DNA from: Campanula takesimana | Lineage: Eukaryota; Streptophyta; Magnoliopsida; Asterales; Campanulaceae | Direction: 5' to 3' | DNA length: 64,000 nt | Assembly (NCBI GenBank): GCA_026119855.1 | Contig: JAOWBW010000105.1 | Location: forward strand, 1,054,001-1,118,000 | Shown: piece after piece, positions 10,452-21,466 of the stretch | How positions within the stretch are numbered: position 1 is the first letter of the stretch | How the letters are laid out: each line of letters begins with the position of its first letter | The notes under the pieces: model-generated | Seen by the model: the letters and a program-made list of their open reading frames with translations, nothing else | Told to the model about the DNA's origin: nothing | Database searches by the model: none | Program-made: the position numbers and the translations under genes

Positions 10452-11911
10452 TGTTGGGTATGCCCACATATATCTCAGTTTTAATGTATTAGGATTTATT
10501 AGATTTGATTGATCCATCACCTAAGTTTTATTTCATGGACTTTAGACCCACATGTAAAAAGTATTTATACTTCATTTTTTAGGTTGTCCATTGTTATAGA
10601 ATAGGCTTAGAAATAGGGCAAGAAGATCAAGTTTCAAGAAAAATCACTCAGTGAGTTTGAGCCGCGCTTATGCGCCTCCACGCGCCACGCGCCACGCGCC
10701 TTCCACTTTCGCGCCATGCGCCATTTAGAGCGCGCGCATAAGGATTTCTTCATAAGATTTGTTACGCGCCTCTGCGCCCCTTGTTTTAAGCACACGCTTA
10801 CTGTGCGCCTATTGGCTCAATGCGCCTCTTGGCTCAAACGCGCCTCAAAGTATTTTTCAACACTCAGTGATTTATTGAAGACTCGAAGACTTGAAGAGAA
10901 TTCAAATTACGCCAATGATCCACGGTGGTTAAAAGATGCATATGCGCCTAATCTGTTGACACGCGTCCATAACGGTCACTTTTATGTTGAGTGTCAAAAT
11001 GGCCATAATATATGCATGCTCCAATCAACAAGCGACAGCTCATCTTATCCACAAGGATTTCCAACGGCTAGTTTTTTGAAGTTCACTATAAATACCCCAT
11101 AACTTCAACATTTTGAAGTTGCTGAGTTTTGCTAAGAATTTCAAGAATTTCTCTCTCAAAGCATTTGTTGAAGATTTGAAGATTGCCTTCGTTTTTCCAG
11201 ATTTCTCAAGAACATCTTCATACCTTCATCCTTAGCCCAGATCTTCAAGCCTTAACACTTTAGTTTCTTGTGCTCTCCATCTCAAAGATCTAAAGAGCCT
11301 TGATACTAAGAACACACACGCACCTCTTTAAGATTAATCATTTAGATTCATCTTTTAGAGATACACCGGTTATTGTTTTGGATTTGTTCTTTCATAGTAA
11401 TAGATCTTGAGTTAGTGTATAAGCTCAAACATTGTAATTTGTAACACTCACTCATTATATAAGATCTCGATTAGAAATCCAAGACTAACCATCTTGGTAG
11501 AGGACGTAGATCTTTCATTGATCGAACCTCTCCAAATAGCTTGTGTTATTATCTTGTCATTTCTTTCAAGTTATTATTTTCACTCACTATTTGCTTGTTT
11601 ACTCATTGTAGATTGATTGAACTGAATTTGTTTGTGTTGTTATATCATTTGCCTTAGTTCCTTATTTCACTCACTTTGAGCCAAAATACTTAGTGTGTGT
11701 GTTGCGCTCCCTTTATCACTTTGCGCCTATTTTCATTACTAAATTCCGCTGTGCATTTCACTCACTCACTTAGGCGCATTTCATAACGCTTACTTGATAA
11801 AGTGCGCATTCGCAATTGAGTTTTTCAAGGGTACGAAAAGAATTTTAAAACAGCTATTCACCCCCCCCCTCTAGCTATTTTTCATACCCTTGTTGCCCTT
11901 TGGGACATACA
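10452..11911 (+). repeat. 5' LTR of element C
   Basis: This LTR is 1,460 bp, TGTTGG to ACATACA. The partner LTR ends in the more regular CCAACA. A dense block of GCGCC/GCGCGC words lies at 10660-10850, upstream of the TATA box at 11087. The last 100 bp carry a run of C (about 11863-11872) inside a long imperfect inverted structure formed with GGGTACGAAAAG upstream and CTTTTTTCATACCC-like bases downstream. Confidence 0.95.
11087..11094 (+). promoter_or_regulatory. TATA box in the 5' LTR of C
   Basis: TATAAATA within CACTATAAATACCCC, the plant consensus, with a repeat copy at 22104-22111 in the other LTR. It puts the transcript start near 11120 and the GCGCC block in U3. Confidence 0.75.
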
Positions 11912-11913
11912 AG

Positions 11914-11925
11914 TGGTATCAGAGC
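11914..11925 (+). other. Primer binding site of element C (tRNA-iMet)
   Basis: TGGTATCAGAGC starts two bases after the LTR and is complementary to the 3' end of initiator tRNA-Met. Confidence 0.92.
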
Positions 11926-11985
11926 AAACACCTTTATAAAACATTTTTCGTTTTTCAAGCTTAACAGCTTGGGTGCCGATTCTAA

Positions 11986-14405
11986 ATGGCAAACTCAAAA
12001 CCAATGGCAACTGCAAACTACACTCACGTTCCGGTCTTTGATGAAGATCATTTTGACGTATGGAAATTCAGCATATTGACTCATCTCAACTCAATCGATG
12101 AAAGGCTCCATGACACCGTCGTTTATGGACCTTATATTCCGATGAAGGCGAATCCAAATCCACGCACCAACGCTGCTCAACCTACTGTCCTAAAACCAAG
12201 GGAAGAATGGACCGAGGAAGAAATTAGAAGAGTCGCAAATGATGGCAAAGCAAGAAACATTCTTCTAAGCACTCTAAGCACGGCGATGAAACAACAAGTC
12301 ATGCATTGTGCTACTGCAAATGAGCTATGGGATGCTATTGAAGAGCATATTGAAGGAGACACCGTTTGCAAGGAGAACAAGAAATACGAAGTTCAAAAGA
12401 GATTCAACAATTTCTCTCAACTCCCCGGTGAAAACTTAAGGCAAACTTATGAACGCTACTGTGAAATTATCAATCTATGTATTTCACTTGGCATGAAGTT
12501 TACCAACAAAGATTTGAATGTAAATTTTCTACAAGCTTTTGGATCAAGATACCTTCATAAATCTAGCGCTCTTGAAGACGCTGGAACTTTAGATGTTTGG
12601 ACTTTAAGGAACCTATATGCAAATCTCAAAGTTTACGAACTCAAACTCCAACGAATCAGTGAAACTGAAGGAAAGTCAAAATCTATGGCTATGATGGCGC
12701 ACAGAGAAGCCGCGCCTACTCCTGCGCCTACACCTGCGCCTGTACAAGATGAGAAAAGCTCCGATCCCAAAATTTCTACTTCTGAGCTATTAGACATGGA
12801 TGATGAAGACTTCGCTTTATTTGTGAAGAAATTTCAAAAGTTCAGAAAATTCTCAAGACCCGGCTCAACCAACAAATTTCAAGGATCTACCAGCAAAGCT
12901 CCTCAAAAGTTTTCAAGGAGCAGTGATTCAAAAAGAAAAGAAGATCTTGTTTGTTTTAATTGCAGGAAACCCGGACATTTTGCATCAAGCTGCCCGATCC
13001 CCAAATTTGAATATATGCAGAAGAAGAGCAGCCATACTCCTAAATTCACTCCCAAGTTCACTCGACACAAGGGAATGGTTGCTGAAGAAGAAGCACCAGC
13101 AAATGAGCACAATACTTGGATTGAAACAGACTCCGATGAGAGCGATGAAGATTCCGATGATGGACTTGTTTGTTTGATGGCAAATGATGATGAAGTTGAT
13201 GCTTATGATTCTGATGATGACTTCTCCAAGGATGTTCCCGATATGAATGCCTTGAATAAACCTATCAAGAAATCTGCAGGTTTTCAAGAAGCGAAAAAGA
13301 AGAAAGGACCAACCATCAGCGAGCTCGTTGAACAAGGATTTCTCACTCCGGCTCAAAACGATGGTGGATTGTTATTCTCACGATGTGATCTTGGAGCAAG
13401 GAACAAATTGAGAAAAGGAGCATACATTAGACCACAGGTTGAACCAACTGCTCCAATCTCCAAAATCAATGATGAAGTGACTGCTGAACAAGAAAAATTG
13501 TTCAAGAAGGCTGAAAAGGTAATCACTAGATTTGATAGTATGAAGGAAGCTTTAGCACTATCATGTGATGAAATTTCCCAGCTTAAGACCGAGAAATCTC
13601 TACTTAAATCTGAACTCACCCTCCTTAAGGAGCAGATAAAGAGCATGACTCCTCTTACTGTTAAAAACACTTTTCTAACAGAACAGAACTCACTTCTTAA
13701 AGTTCAAAACGATGAATTGGTTGCTCAATTACTGATCTTAAAAAGATTACAAATGAGTGGTCCAATTCTCGTGTCACTATGGAGAATATATTTGAGTCCC
13801 AAAAAGTCAGTGGTGATAAAAGTGGCTTGGGATTCTCATCAACTAGTGACAACTTTAAATGTGATGTCTGTGCTGAAAGAGATAGTGAATTTACCAACCA
13901 ACAAACTCTTGAAATTCCCAAGGAAAAACATTCTAATTCAATGGGTAAAGGACATGAAAAAGTCAAGAGACAAACATTCCATTATGTCTACCCAACGAAG
14001 CAATTTGGGAAAGCTAATGGGAAAGATATAGCTACAGATGAACCATCTCCTAGCAAAATCATTCTTGAAAATAGGCGCGCTCCTTCTCCGAGTGCTCATT
14101 ATGCGCCTAAGAGCCACGCGCCTCATCGCCGTGCGCCTCCTAGCCCTATGCGCCCTCCGAGAAAAAGCGCTCCAAAATTTCAAAAGAAAGATTTTGTTAA
14201 GTCTAGTTCATCTGACCCAAAGAATGCCATCCCCAAGAAAAGTAAAGAGTTTGTGAAAACTCACGTGATTGGTGGCTTTCATCATTGTTCCATTTGTGAT
14301 TGTTCAGGACACAAGGCCGTGGAATGCCTTTTGCGATTCACTCCAAATGCCAAAGGACGTAAAAATCCTAAGGTCAAGCAAGAGTGGGTTGTCAAAAGTT
14401 GCTAA
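11986..14405 (+). pseudogene. Gag of element C
   Basis: This is the structural protein of about 805 codons, read in two frames. The ATG at 11986 begins MANSKPMATANYTHVPVF. Residues 15-230 form the copia capsid region (FDVWKFSILTHL, ELWDAIEEHIEGD). A proline/alanine stretch follows (PTPAPTPAPV), encoded by repeated GCGCCT. The first CCHC knuckle is CFNCRKPGHFASSC (about residue 322), followed by an acidic stretch and a predicted coiled coil around residues 500-590 (EKSLLKSELTLLKEQI). Near 13730 one base appears to be missing, and the protein continues in another frame, where a second knuckle CSICDCSGHKAVEC lies at about 14290. Stop at 14403-14405. A large Gag of this kind is typical of Sireviruses. 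Confidence 0.9.
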
Positions 14406-14441
14406 CCCTAGGACCAAAAGGAATAAAGGGGACCTGCTTAA

Positions 14442-15850
14442 ATGTCTATATTTCAGGTTCTTTGTTTCATGGCTGGATCTTCAAAAGCTAGAAATTATGA
14501 ATGGATTCTCGATAGTGGGTGTTCAAGACACATGACTGGAGATGAATCCTTATTAGAAGATGTCCATGAAGAAAGAGGTCCCTCCGTAACATTTGGCGAT
14601 AATAACAAAGGTCAAGTTGTAGCATATGGAAAGCTCAAGAAAGACAAAGTGTGCATTGAAAGAGTCTCACTCGTGGAAGGGCTCAAGCACAACTTATTAT
14701 CCATATCTCAATTCTGCGACAAAGGATTAGAATGCCATTTTACTTCAACGCAATGTCTTATCAAGAATGGCAAAACTGGAGCTATCTTACTCACGGGATA
14801 TCGTAAGACAAATATTTATATTATTGATTTTCATAGTATGAACTCTAGTACTAATCTTTGTTTTGTAGCAAAAAGTGTGAACGAAAATAGTTGGCTGTGG
14901 CACAAGCGCTTAAGTCACTTAAACTTCAAGTATCTATCTAAACTCAGCAGGAACAATCTTGTCAAAGGACTTCCCAAGGTTGCTGATCATCATGACAAAA
15001 AGTGCGCCGCATGTCAACTTGGCAAACAACCGAAGCAGTCATTTTCAAGCAAGTCAAATCCTTCAACTACAAGATGTTTGCAACTGCTTCACATTGATCT
15101 ATTTGGACCAGTTTCCACCGCAAGCATTCGTAGAAACAAGTATACTCTAGTTGTGGTGGATGATTATTCAAGATATACATGGGTAGAGATGATGATTACA
15201 AAAGATGATTGTTATGATATTCTCACTACCTTATTTCGACTGCTCCAAACCCAAAAAGAAGATGACATCGTTAGTGTTCGATCCGACAATGGAACAGAAT
15301 TCAAGAACAACGGTGTTGCTCGATACTGTGAAGATCATGGGATAGATCACAACTTTTCAACCGCCGGAGTTCCTCAACAAAATGGCGTTGTTGAACGAAA
15401 GAATAGAACGTTGATTGAAGCAGGAAAGACGATGATAGCTGAAGCTAAATTGCCTAAGTACTTTTGGGAAGAAGCTATCAACACTGCATGTTTTACTCAA
15501 AATCGTTCCCTCATCAACAAACTTCACAACAAGACTCCGTATGAACTTTGGCGTGGTAGAACTCCCAACATTGCATTCTTCAAGATCTTTGGTTGCAAAT
15601 GTTATATCCTCTACAACGGAAACGAACATAGAGGTAAATTCGATGCCAAAGCCGACGAAGGTATTTTTGTTGGGTATGCCAAACACTCTAAAGCTTTTCG
15701 TGTTTTCAATAGAACTACATTAGTGATAGTTGAATCTGTACATGTTACATTTGATGAACATTCTCTCCTTGAGCCACATTTGGCTCCAAATGTTGCTGAT
15801 GATTCTATTGAGTTAAATGATACAGGTGCTCCTATTTATGTTGCTCCACT
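14442..15850 (+). pseudogene. Protease and integrase of element C
   Basis: After a 36-bp gap with stops this ORF starts at 14442, in the same frame as the end of gag. It encodes the protease active site WILDSGCSRHMTG, then the GAG-preintegrase zinc region (HKRLSHLNFKYLSKL, KCAACQLGK). The integrase core has all three catalytic residues: HIDLFGP, VRSDNGTEF and NGVVERKNRT. The C-terminal part (FGCKCYILYNG, GIFVGYAKHSKAFRVFN) is normal. The reading frame is lost near 15850 by an apparent one-base deletion before RT. Protease would cut the polyprotein and integrase would insert the cDNA. Confidence 0.92.
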
Positions 15851-16824
15851 CAAGATCAGAATCTATCAACACAAGGAAATCCATCTACATCAAATGCACC
15901 TAATTCAATGTATAATGCGCCTGGTGAATCCTCTATTGCGCCTCACTCAAATGATGCGCCTCATGATTCCTCTTACGCGCCTATTTCTACTGCTGCATCT
16001 GGTGTAAACCCAAATTTCAATTCTGAGCCAGTTCAACCCCCAAATTTCAATGACTTTGAATCTGGTGAAGAGGTACCAATTGAAGACCTTCAAATTACTA
16101 CAACTCAACCTAACTTACCTCCTGAAATTCGTGAAGTTAGAGGTCACCCAATTGCTAATATCATCGGTGATCTACAAGTTGGTGTTCGTACAAGGAGAGC
16201 TACAAACTTTGATGCTTACACTGCTTTTATCTCTCAAATTGAACCGAAGAAGGCTGATGAAGCGCTCCAAGATCCTAATTGGGTTGTTTCAATGCAAGAA
16301 GAACTCAATCAATTTGAACGATGTAAGGTTTGGACTCTTGTTCCAAGACCAAATGATCAAGGAGTGATTGGTACGAAATGGGTGTTCAGGAACAAGATGG
16401 ATGAGAATGGAACCATCACGAGAAACAAAGCAAGATTGGTTGCACAAGGCTATAGGCAAGAAGAAGGAATTGATTACGATGAAACTTTTGCGCCCGTAGC
16501 AAGACTTGAAGCTATCAGATTATTTCTAGCTTACGCCGCTCACAAGAACTTCAAGTTATATCAAATGGATGTGAAGAGCGCGTTTCTAAATGGTGAACTC
16601 CAAGAACAAGTCTATGTTGCTCAACCACCTGGGTTTGAAGATTCACAATTTCCAAATCATGTGTACAAACTCCAGAAAGCTTTGTATGGACTCAAACAAG
16701 CACCAAGAGCATGGTATGATACACTATCCAAGTTTCTCATCGAAAAAGGCTTCACTCGCGGTAAAATCGATACAACTCTTTTCATTGCCAAACATAATGG
16801 TCATAAATTACTTGTTCAAATTTA
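15851..16824 (+). pseudogene. Reverse transcriptase of element C, up to the active site
   Basis: The open frame (main part from 15908) starts with a low-complexity linker rich in NAPG/SNAP, again written with TGCGCC words. The copia RT follows: NWVVSMQEELNQFERC, KWVFRNKMDENG, RLVAQGYRQEEGIDYDETF, YQMDVKSAFLNGEL, YKLQKALYGLKQAPRAWY. The frame breaks exactly in the catalytic YVDD motif at 16823-16828, where one base is missing. Apart from this the domain looks undamaged. Confidence 0.92.
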
Positions 16825-17766
16825 TGTGATGATATTATATTTGGTTCTACTAATGAATTGTTGTGCAAGCGTTTTGAGAAACTAATGAAGAGCAAGTTTG
16901 AAATGAGCATGATGGGAGAACTCACATTCTTCCTCGGGCTTCAAATCAAGCAAATGAGTGAAGGCATTTTTATCAACCAATCCAAATACACAAAGGACTT
17001 AATCAAGAAGTTTGGACTTGAGAACGCTAAATCATACGATACTCCAATGGCCACCGGCAACAAACTCGACAAAGATCTAAAAGGTAAACGTGTTGATCAA
17101 ACGCTCTATCGAGGTATGATTGGCTCACTCCTTTATCTTACTGCTAGCAGGCCCGATATTATGTTTAGTGTTTGTGTTTGTGCTCGTTATCAATCCGACC
17201 CTAGAGAAGCACACTTAATTGCTGTGAAACGTATTATAAGATATCTCTCTGGCACTGTTAACCTTGGACTTTGGTACACCAAAGATTCGAACTTTAAACT
17301 TGTAGGCTACTCAGATGCGGATTATGCAGCGTGCACAATTGATAGGAAAAGCACAAGTGGCACTTGTCATTTCCTCGGATATAGACTTGTGTCATGGGCG
17401 AGTAAGAAACAAGCTTCAGTATCTGTCTCAACAACCGAAGCCGAATATATCGCTGCGGGAAGTTGTTGTTGTAAAATACTCTGGATGAAGCAGCAATTGG
17501 TGGACTATGATATCATCGAAGAAAATTGTCCCATCTACTGCGACAATACATCAACAATTGCGGTTTCTGAAAATCCTGTCATGCACTCAAAGACCAAGCA
17601 CATCGACATCAAATATCACTTCCTCAAAGACCACGTGGAAAAAGGCAATATTCATTTGGAACACGTGGGAACCGACTATCAAATCGCCGACATTCTAACT
17701 AAAGCACTTGACGCGAAACGGTTCATGTTTTTGAGAGGTGAAATGGGTATGCTTGAACTCAACTAA
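16825..17766 (+). pseudogene. RT C-terminus and RNase H of element C
   Basis: In the frame after the YVDD break the protein continues as the RT thumb (GELTFFLGLQIKQ, NAKSYDTPMAT, YRGMIGSLLYLTASRPDIMF), then RNase H with the first Asp in GYSDADYAACTIDRKS, the Glu in TTEAEYIAAGSC and the Asp in IYCDNTSTIAVSENP. It ends with YQIADILTKALDAKRF and a stop at 17764-17766. The catalytic residues are present. Confidence 0.92.
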
Positions 17767-18676
17767 ATTCAATATAGTTTTGTCAATACTAATGATTTTA
17801 TGTTGTGTTGAGTTATGAGTATATTAGGTACAAATGATTAAATCAATTTTTCAAAAGTTTCAAGAAAATTATGCGCCATCTATGCGCCTTACTAACTGCG
17901 CGCCCATCTCTCGTTTTCTGCGCGCACAATATCTGCGCGCCTATCAATTCATGCGCGCGCTCAACCATCTTTGCGCGCCTTGATGTGTAATGCGCCTTGA
18001 TGAATAATGCGCCTAGATGAGTATGCGCCTTGCTGAAGTAATGCGCCTCTTCATGCGCGCATTAACTATTGCGGCTCAATCATTTCTCAAAATTCAATTT
18101 CAATGATTGAACGTAATAAATACACAAGTACCAGGTATGTTCATTCTGTTCATTTATTATAGGAATCTATGTCTTTTGACATTCCTTTAATTGTTCAAGG
18201 GTACTTGTGCAATTAAAATTTTTCCCTCGTTTTACGCTTTTCGAAAAATTTTATTTTCTGGGATATATTTCTTGCACCCCAAACTTACACCAAAATAGAT
18301 GTTTTTGGTGTTTGTGCAAAAATTAGTCAAAATTGCTCATACACTTAAAGGGAAAGTGGAGCAGTTTTTCAAAAACCTAAATGTCACATCATGACACTTT
18401 AGGTCATTCAGCCATTAATGCCCTTCAAATCCCAAAAATCCCTCATTAATGAATGTCCTTTTTGTCATGATGAGCCGCCATTTTCAAAATCCCTCATAAA
18501 TGCAATCCTTTCAACTTCCCATCTTTTTAAATTTTTGACTGTTTTTTTTATATCAGTGCAAGTTTTTAATCCTAACCTATAAAAACACATCAACACCTTA
18601 CTCCCTCCTACCTACTCTATTTCTCTCTCTTCATCTTCATTTTTCTTCTTCATTTTACATTCATATATATAAGTTT
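17767..18676 (+). other. Non-coding spacer of C with dense GCGCC words
   Basis: There is no ORF of note. Between 17870 and 18070 about a dozen TGCGCC, GCGCGCC or GCGCGC words occur, spaced mostly 12-25 bp in AT-rich DNA. The rest (18100-18670) is AT-rich and ends with a pyrimidine-rich leader (CTCTTCATCTTCATTTTTC-like) before the extra ORF, as expected of a promoter or 5' UTR for a subgenomic transcript. That role is a guess. Confidence 0.7.
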
Positions 18677-20941
18677 ATGGGTCCTAAGAAAGCATCAACA
18701 TCTACACAAGACGATATGGACCTTGCAAATTTCAAACTTGAAGAAACTCTTGATCTATTGGAGTTATCTGGTGAAGTGATGGGAAGAGAATAATAGAGAC
18801 TCTGCGCGTCGCTGGTCTGCTCCCTTTATTCACCATGGACCAAGATTTCTTCTCTGCGCTCCTCGTGGATGAGTTCTTCTCCACTGCTGTTCTAGTGGAA
18901 ATTGACGTAAATGGGCGCACTCACTACCGGATTGAGGCGCGCGTTCAAAATGTTGACGTCCATATTTCATCATCTGTGATTCGACACTTGCTCGGTTTTC
19001 CATCTACCGGTGAAGATCGCATTATTGGGCGCCCGATGACTTACTCAATTGATGATCAGAACAAGATGGCTGCCTCACTTCTAAATATTCCCACGCTTCA
19101 AACAATATCAAAAACACCGAAATTCGAGATGGTGGAGAACTCTTGACTCACATCGCTCACTTGGTGGGAACTTCAATAGTGTTCAAAACTGGGAACGTAA
19201 ACCGATTCACGGTTGAACAATGGGAATACACAGCTGCTATCATGGCCAAGGAGAAGCTTCACTGGCCTCATATTCTGTTCAAGACTCTGCGTGAGCAAAT
19301 TGATAAATTTGTGAAGAACAAAAGTGATGGAAAGACCCGATTCCGCTCACACTGCCTTATTCTCACAAAACTTTTTCTAACTTACCCTGAGTTAGTTAAG
19401 TTTTTGAATGAGAATCCGGAGTACAAGATCAACGATGTTCCAATGTTTGGTAAAGCTAGTTTGGACCTCAAGAAGCGCAGGAAGAAGCCCACAAAGCGCG
19501 CAAAAGGAATCCAAATCAAGACTGTTGAAGGCTTAGTAGATGAAGACACAGAGTCCGATGATGCGCCAGTCCTTAAAAGCGCACCATTATTAAAGAGCGC
19601 AGTAAAAGCAAGCGCTAGACAAAGCGCAGATCCAGTGCCAGGCGCAGATAAAAGCAAAGGCAAACGGGTAGTTGATGACCCTACTCCTGCGCCTGTCAAA
19701 CGCACTAGATTTGAAACTGATGATGAGCGAGATCTGAGGCTAGCGCAGGAAGCCAGCAGGCTTGAGGCTCAACGAAAAAGAGATGAAGACTTTCTAGCCA
19801 AACAAGCTGCTGAGTCAGAAAAGTTAGAGCGCATGAAAGGCGCCGGATCAAGCGCAGATATTGAGAAAGGGCCTTCTGTTTCCGCGCCTTCCCAGCGCGC
19901 TCCTTCTCAACGCGCCCCCACTCCTCGTGCGCCCTCATTCAAATTTCAACCTTCCAATATGTCAAGGGTACAACTCCTCTCTGATTTCTTCGGCGATGAC
20001 ATTTCAGACATTGAGGAACCCGTTCAGGGGGAGCAAGAGACCATCCCTCAGCGCACTCCTTCTCCAGTTGCGCCTCCACCTGGACCAGATCCGATCTCAA
20101 CAGAAACTTTTGATGTTGAAACAGTTGTTGTTGAAACTGTTGAAATTGAAACTGAAGATGAATTTGAGTCTCCTACTCATTCACCTCCTCCTGCGCCTCC
20201 ATCTCCTTCTGCGCCCCTTCAAGATGATGCGCCACTCTCTACCCCTGCGCCTCCTCCTCTGCTCCTGATTTGAGCGAGGTACTTTCCATTCTTCATTCTT
20301 TACAGCAGGGGCAAGCCAATTTAGAGCAAGGACAGGCGCATATAAAGTCTCAATTTGAGCTTCTTACTTCCTTACTCACTGATCAATCTGAAGAGATTGC
20401 TGCCATTAAGGGGGAGATGAACTCTCTCAAGGCCAAACTTTCTGCTCCTTCTCCTCCTCCGGCGCAGACTCAGGTTCAAGCTCATACTGACCAGGCGCAA
20501 ACCACCGCTTCTGCGCCTACGTTCATACCTCAATCTGCTGCGTCTCAATCAAATATGAATGTGCTTGTATCTAAGTTGGATGTCCTGAAAGAGTTGGTCG
20601 TCACTCATTTCACTGCTGCTCACTCAAGCTCTGACAGACGCGCTGAACATATTTCTTCAGATATTATCTCGGCTCAAAATGCCATTGAAGCTCACATTCA
20701 AATCTTGGAAGAAAACATTTCACAGCAGCAGCAAATCACTCAGCGTTCCATTGATGAATACCAAAACATCAATGTGAATCACTTGAGTTATATTAGAGAC
20801 GGTATTACTGCTACTCACTCCAGTGTCACGGACACTCAAGGGTTAGCGAACCGTAGTCATCAGCTCGCAAAGCAAATTCAGCGTTCTGTTTCAGAGATCG
20901 TTGAAGGATTGAAGGAAGATGATGCGCCTCCCAACCCTTAG
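18677..20941 (+). pseudogene. Extra ORF after pol in element C
   Basis: This long protein of about 755 codons starts at ATG 18677 (MGPKKASTSTQDDMDL) and is read through three apparent one-base deletions (near 18783, 19140 and 20255). The N-terminal half (LLVDEFFSTAVLVEID, VDVHISSSVIRHLLGFPS) resembles the 'putative plant transposon protein' domain found in extra ORFs of Sireviruses and Athila elements. Next come a basic stretch (KKRRKKPTKRAKG), a charged coiled coil (RLAQEASRLEAQRKRDEDF), a proline/alanine/serine-rich region with many AP dipeptides encoded by GCGCCT, and a C-terminal coiled coil (IEAHIQILEENISQQQQ). I see no signal peptide or membrane segment, so the 'env-like' label used for such ORFs is not supported. 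The function is unknown. Confidence 0.75.
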
Positions 20942-21452
20942 CTTCTATTATTTTTTTGTAAATTTTTAGAACCTTTTGTAATAGAACAATCTCTTTTGTG
21001 ATAGTGATTTTGTGCTTACTTGTTTTAGCACCTTTTGTTTTTGTTCTATTCAAAACTTGTAACTTGTAACTCTTACACCCCAAGTTTTAATGAGAACAAT
21101 GCATCACTTATTATCAAACCTTGTTCACTCAAACTCCTTGTTTGTAGAACAATGAATATTGTTTAAATCCATATGCATCATATTGAATTGTTTCATACTT
21201 TCATGCATTAAGTTTAAACTTGGTTTAAACACATTTTCAAAACTAAAATTCATATATCATCTTGAATGTGTTAAACTGTTGTTTTTATCTTTCCATATGT
21301 AACTCTTTATTCTTATTGGAATAGATTAGGAATCTATATTTTGGACCAGTGTGTACATTAACTTGAGACATGAATTACCAATTTCATTCATTTGGACATG
21401 TTTTTATCAAGTATAATGTTTGTCCTTGATATAGTAGGTAATGGCATCAATC
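20942..21452 (+). other. 3' non-coding region of element C
   Basis: AT-rich, without an ORF or GCGCC words. It connects the extra ORF with the polypurine tract. Purine tracts similar to the PPT also occur inside the extra ORF (AAGGGGGAGAT at about 20408, CAGGGGGAGC at about 20025). Internal PPT copies are known in Sireviruses. Confidence 0.6.
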
Positions 21453-21466
21453 AAATAGGGGGAGAT
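21453..21466 (+). other. Polypurine tract of element C
   Basis: AAATAGGGGGAGAT ends one base before the 3' LTR (TGTTGGG at 21467). It primes plus-strand DNA. Confidence 0.9.

Noticed and set aside
10716..11102. 128-residue ORF in the LTR of C
   Set aside because: It lies in LTR U3 and is truncated by a frame change in the other LTR copy.
11914..11925. tRNA gene fragment
   Set aside because: TGGTATCAGAGC after an LTR is a primer binding site; no cloverleaf is present. The same applies to 27488, 38830, 46031, 53661 and 56082.
13353..13966. Antisense ORFs of 89-105 residues over gag of C
   Set aside because: Shadow frames opposite a real coding region; no homology.
18677..20941. Envelope gene
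   Set aside because: No signal peptide, membrane segment or cysteine pattern; coiled coils and low complexity only.
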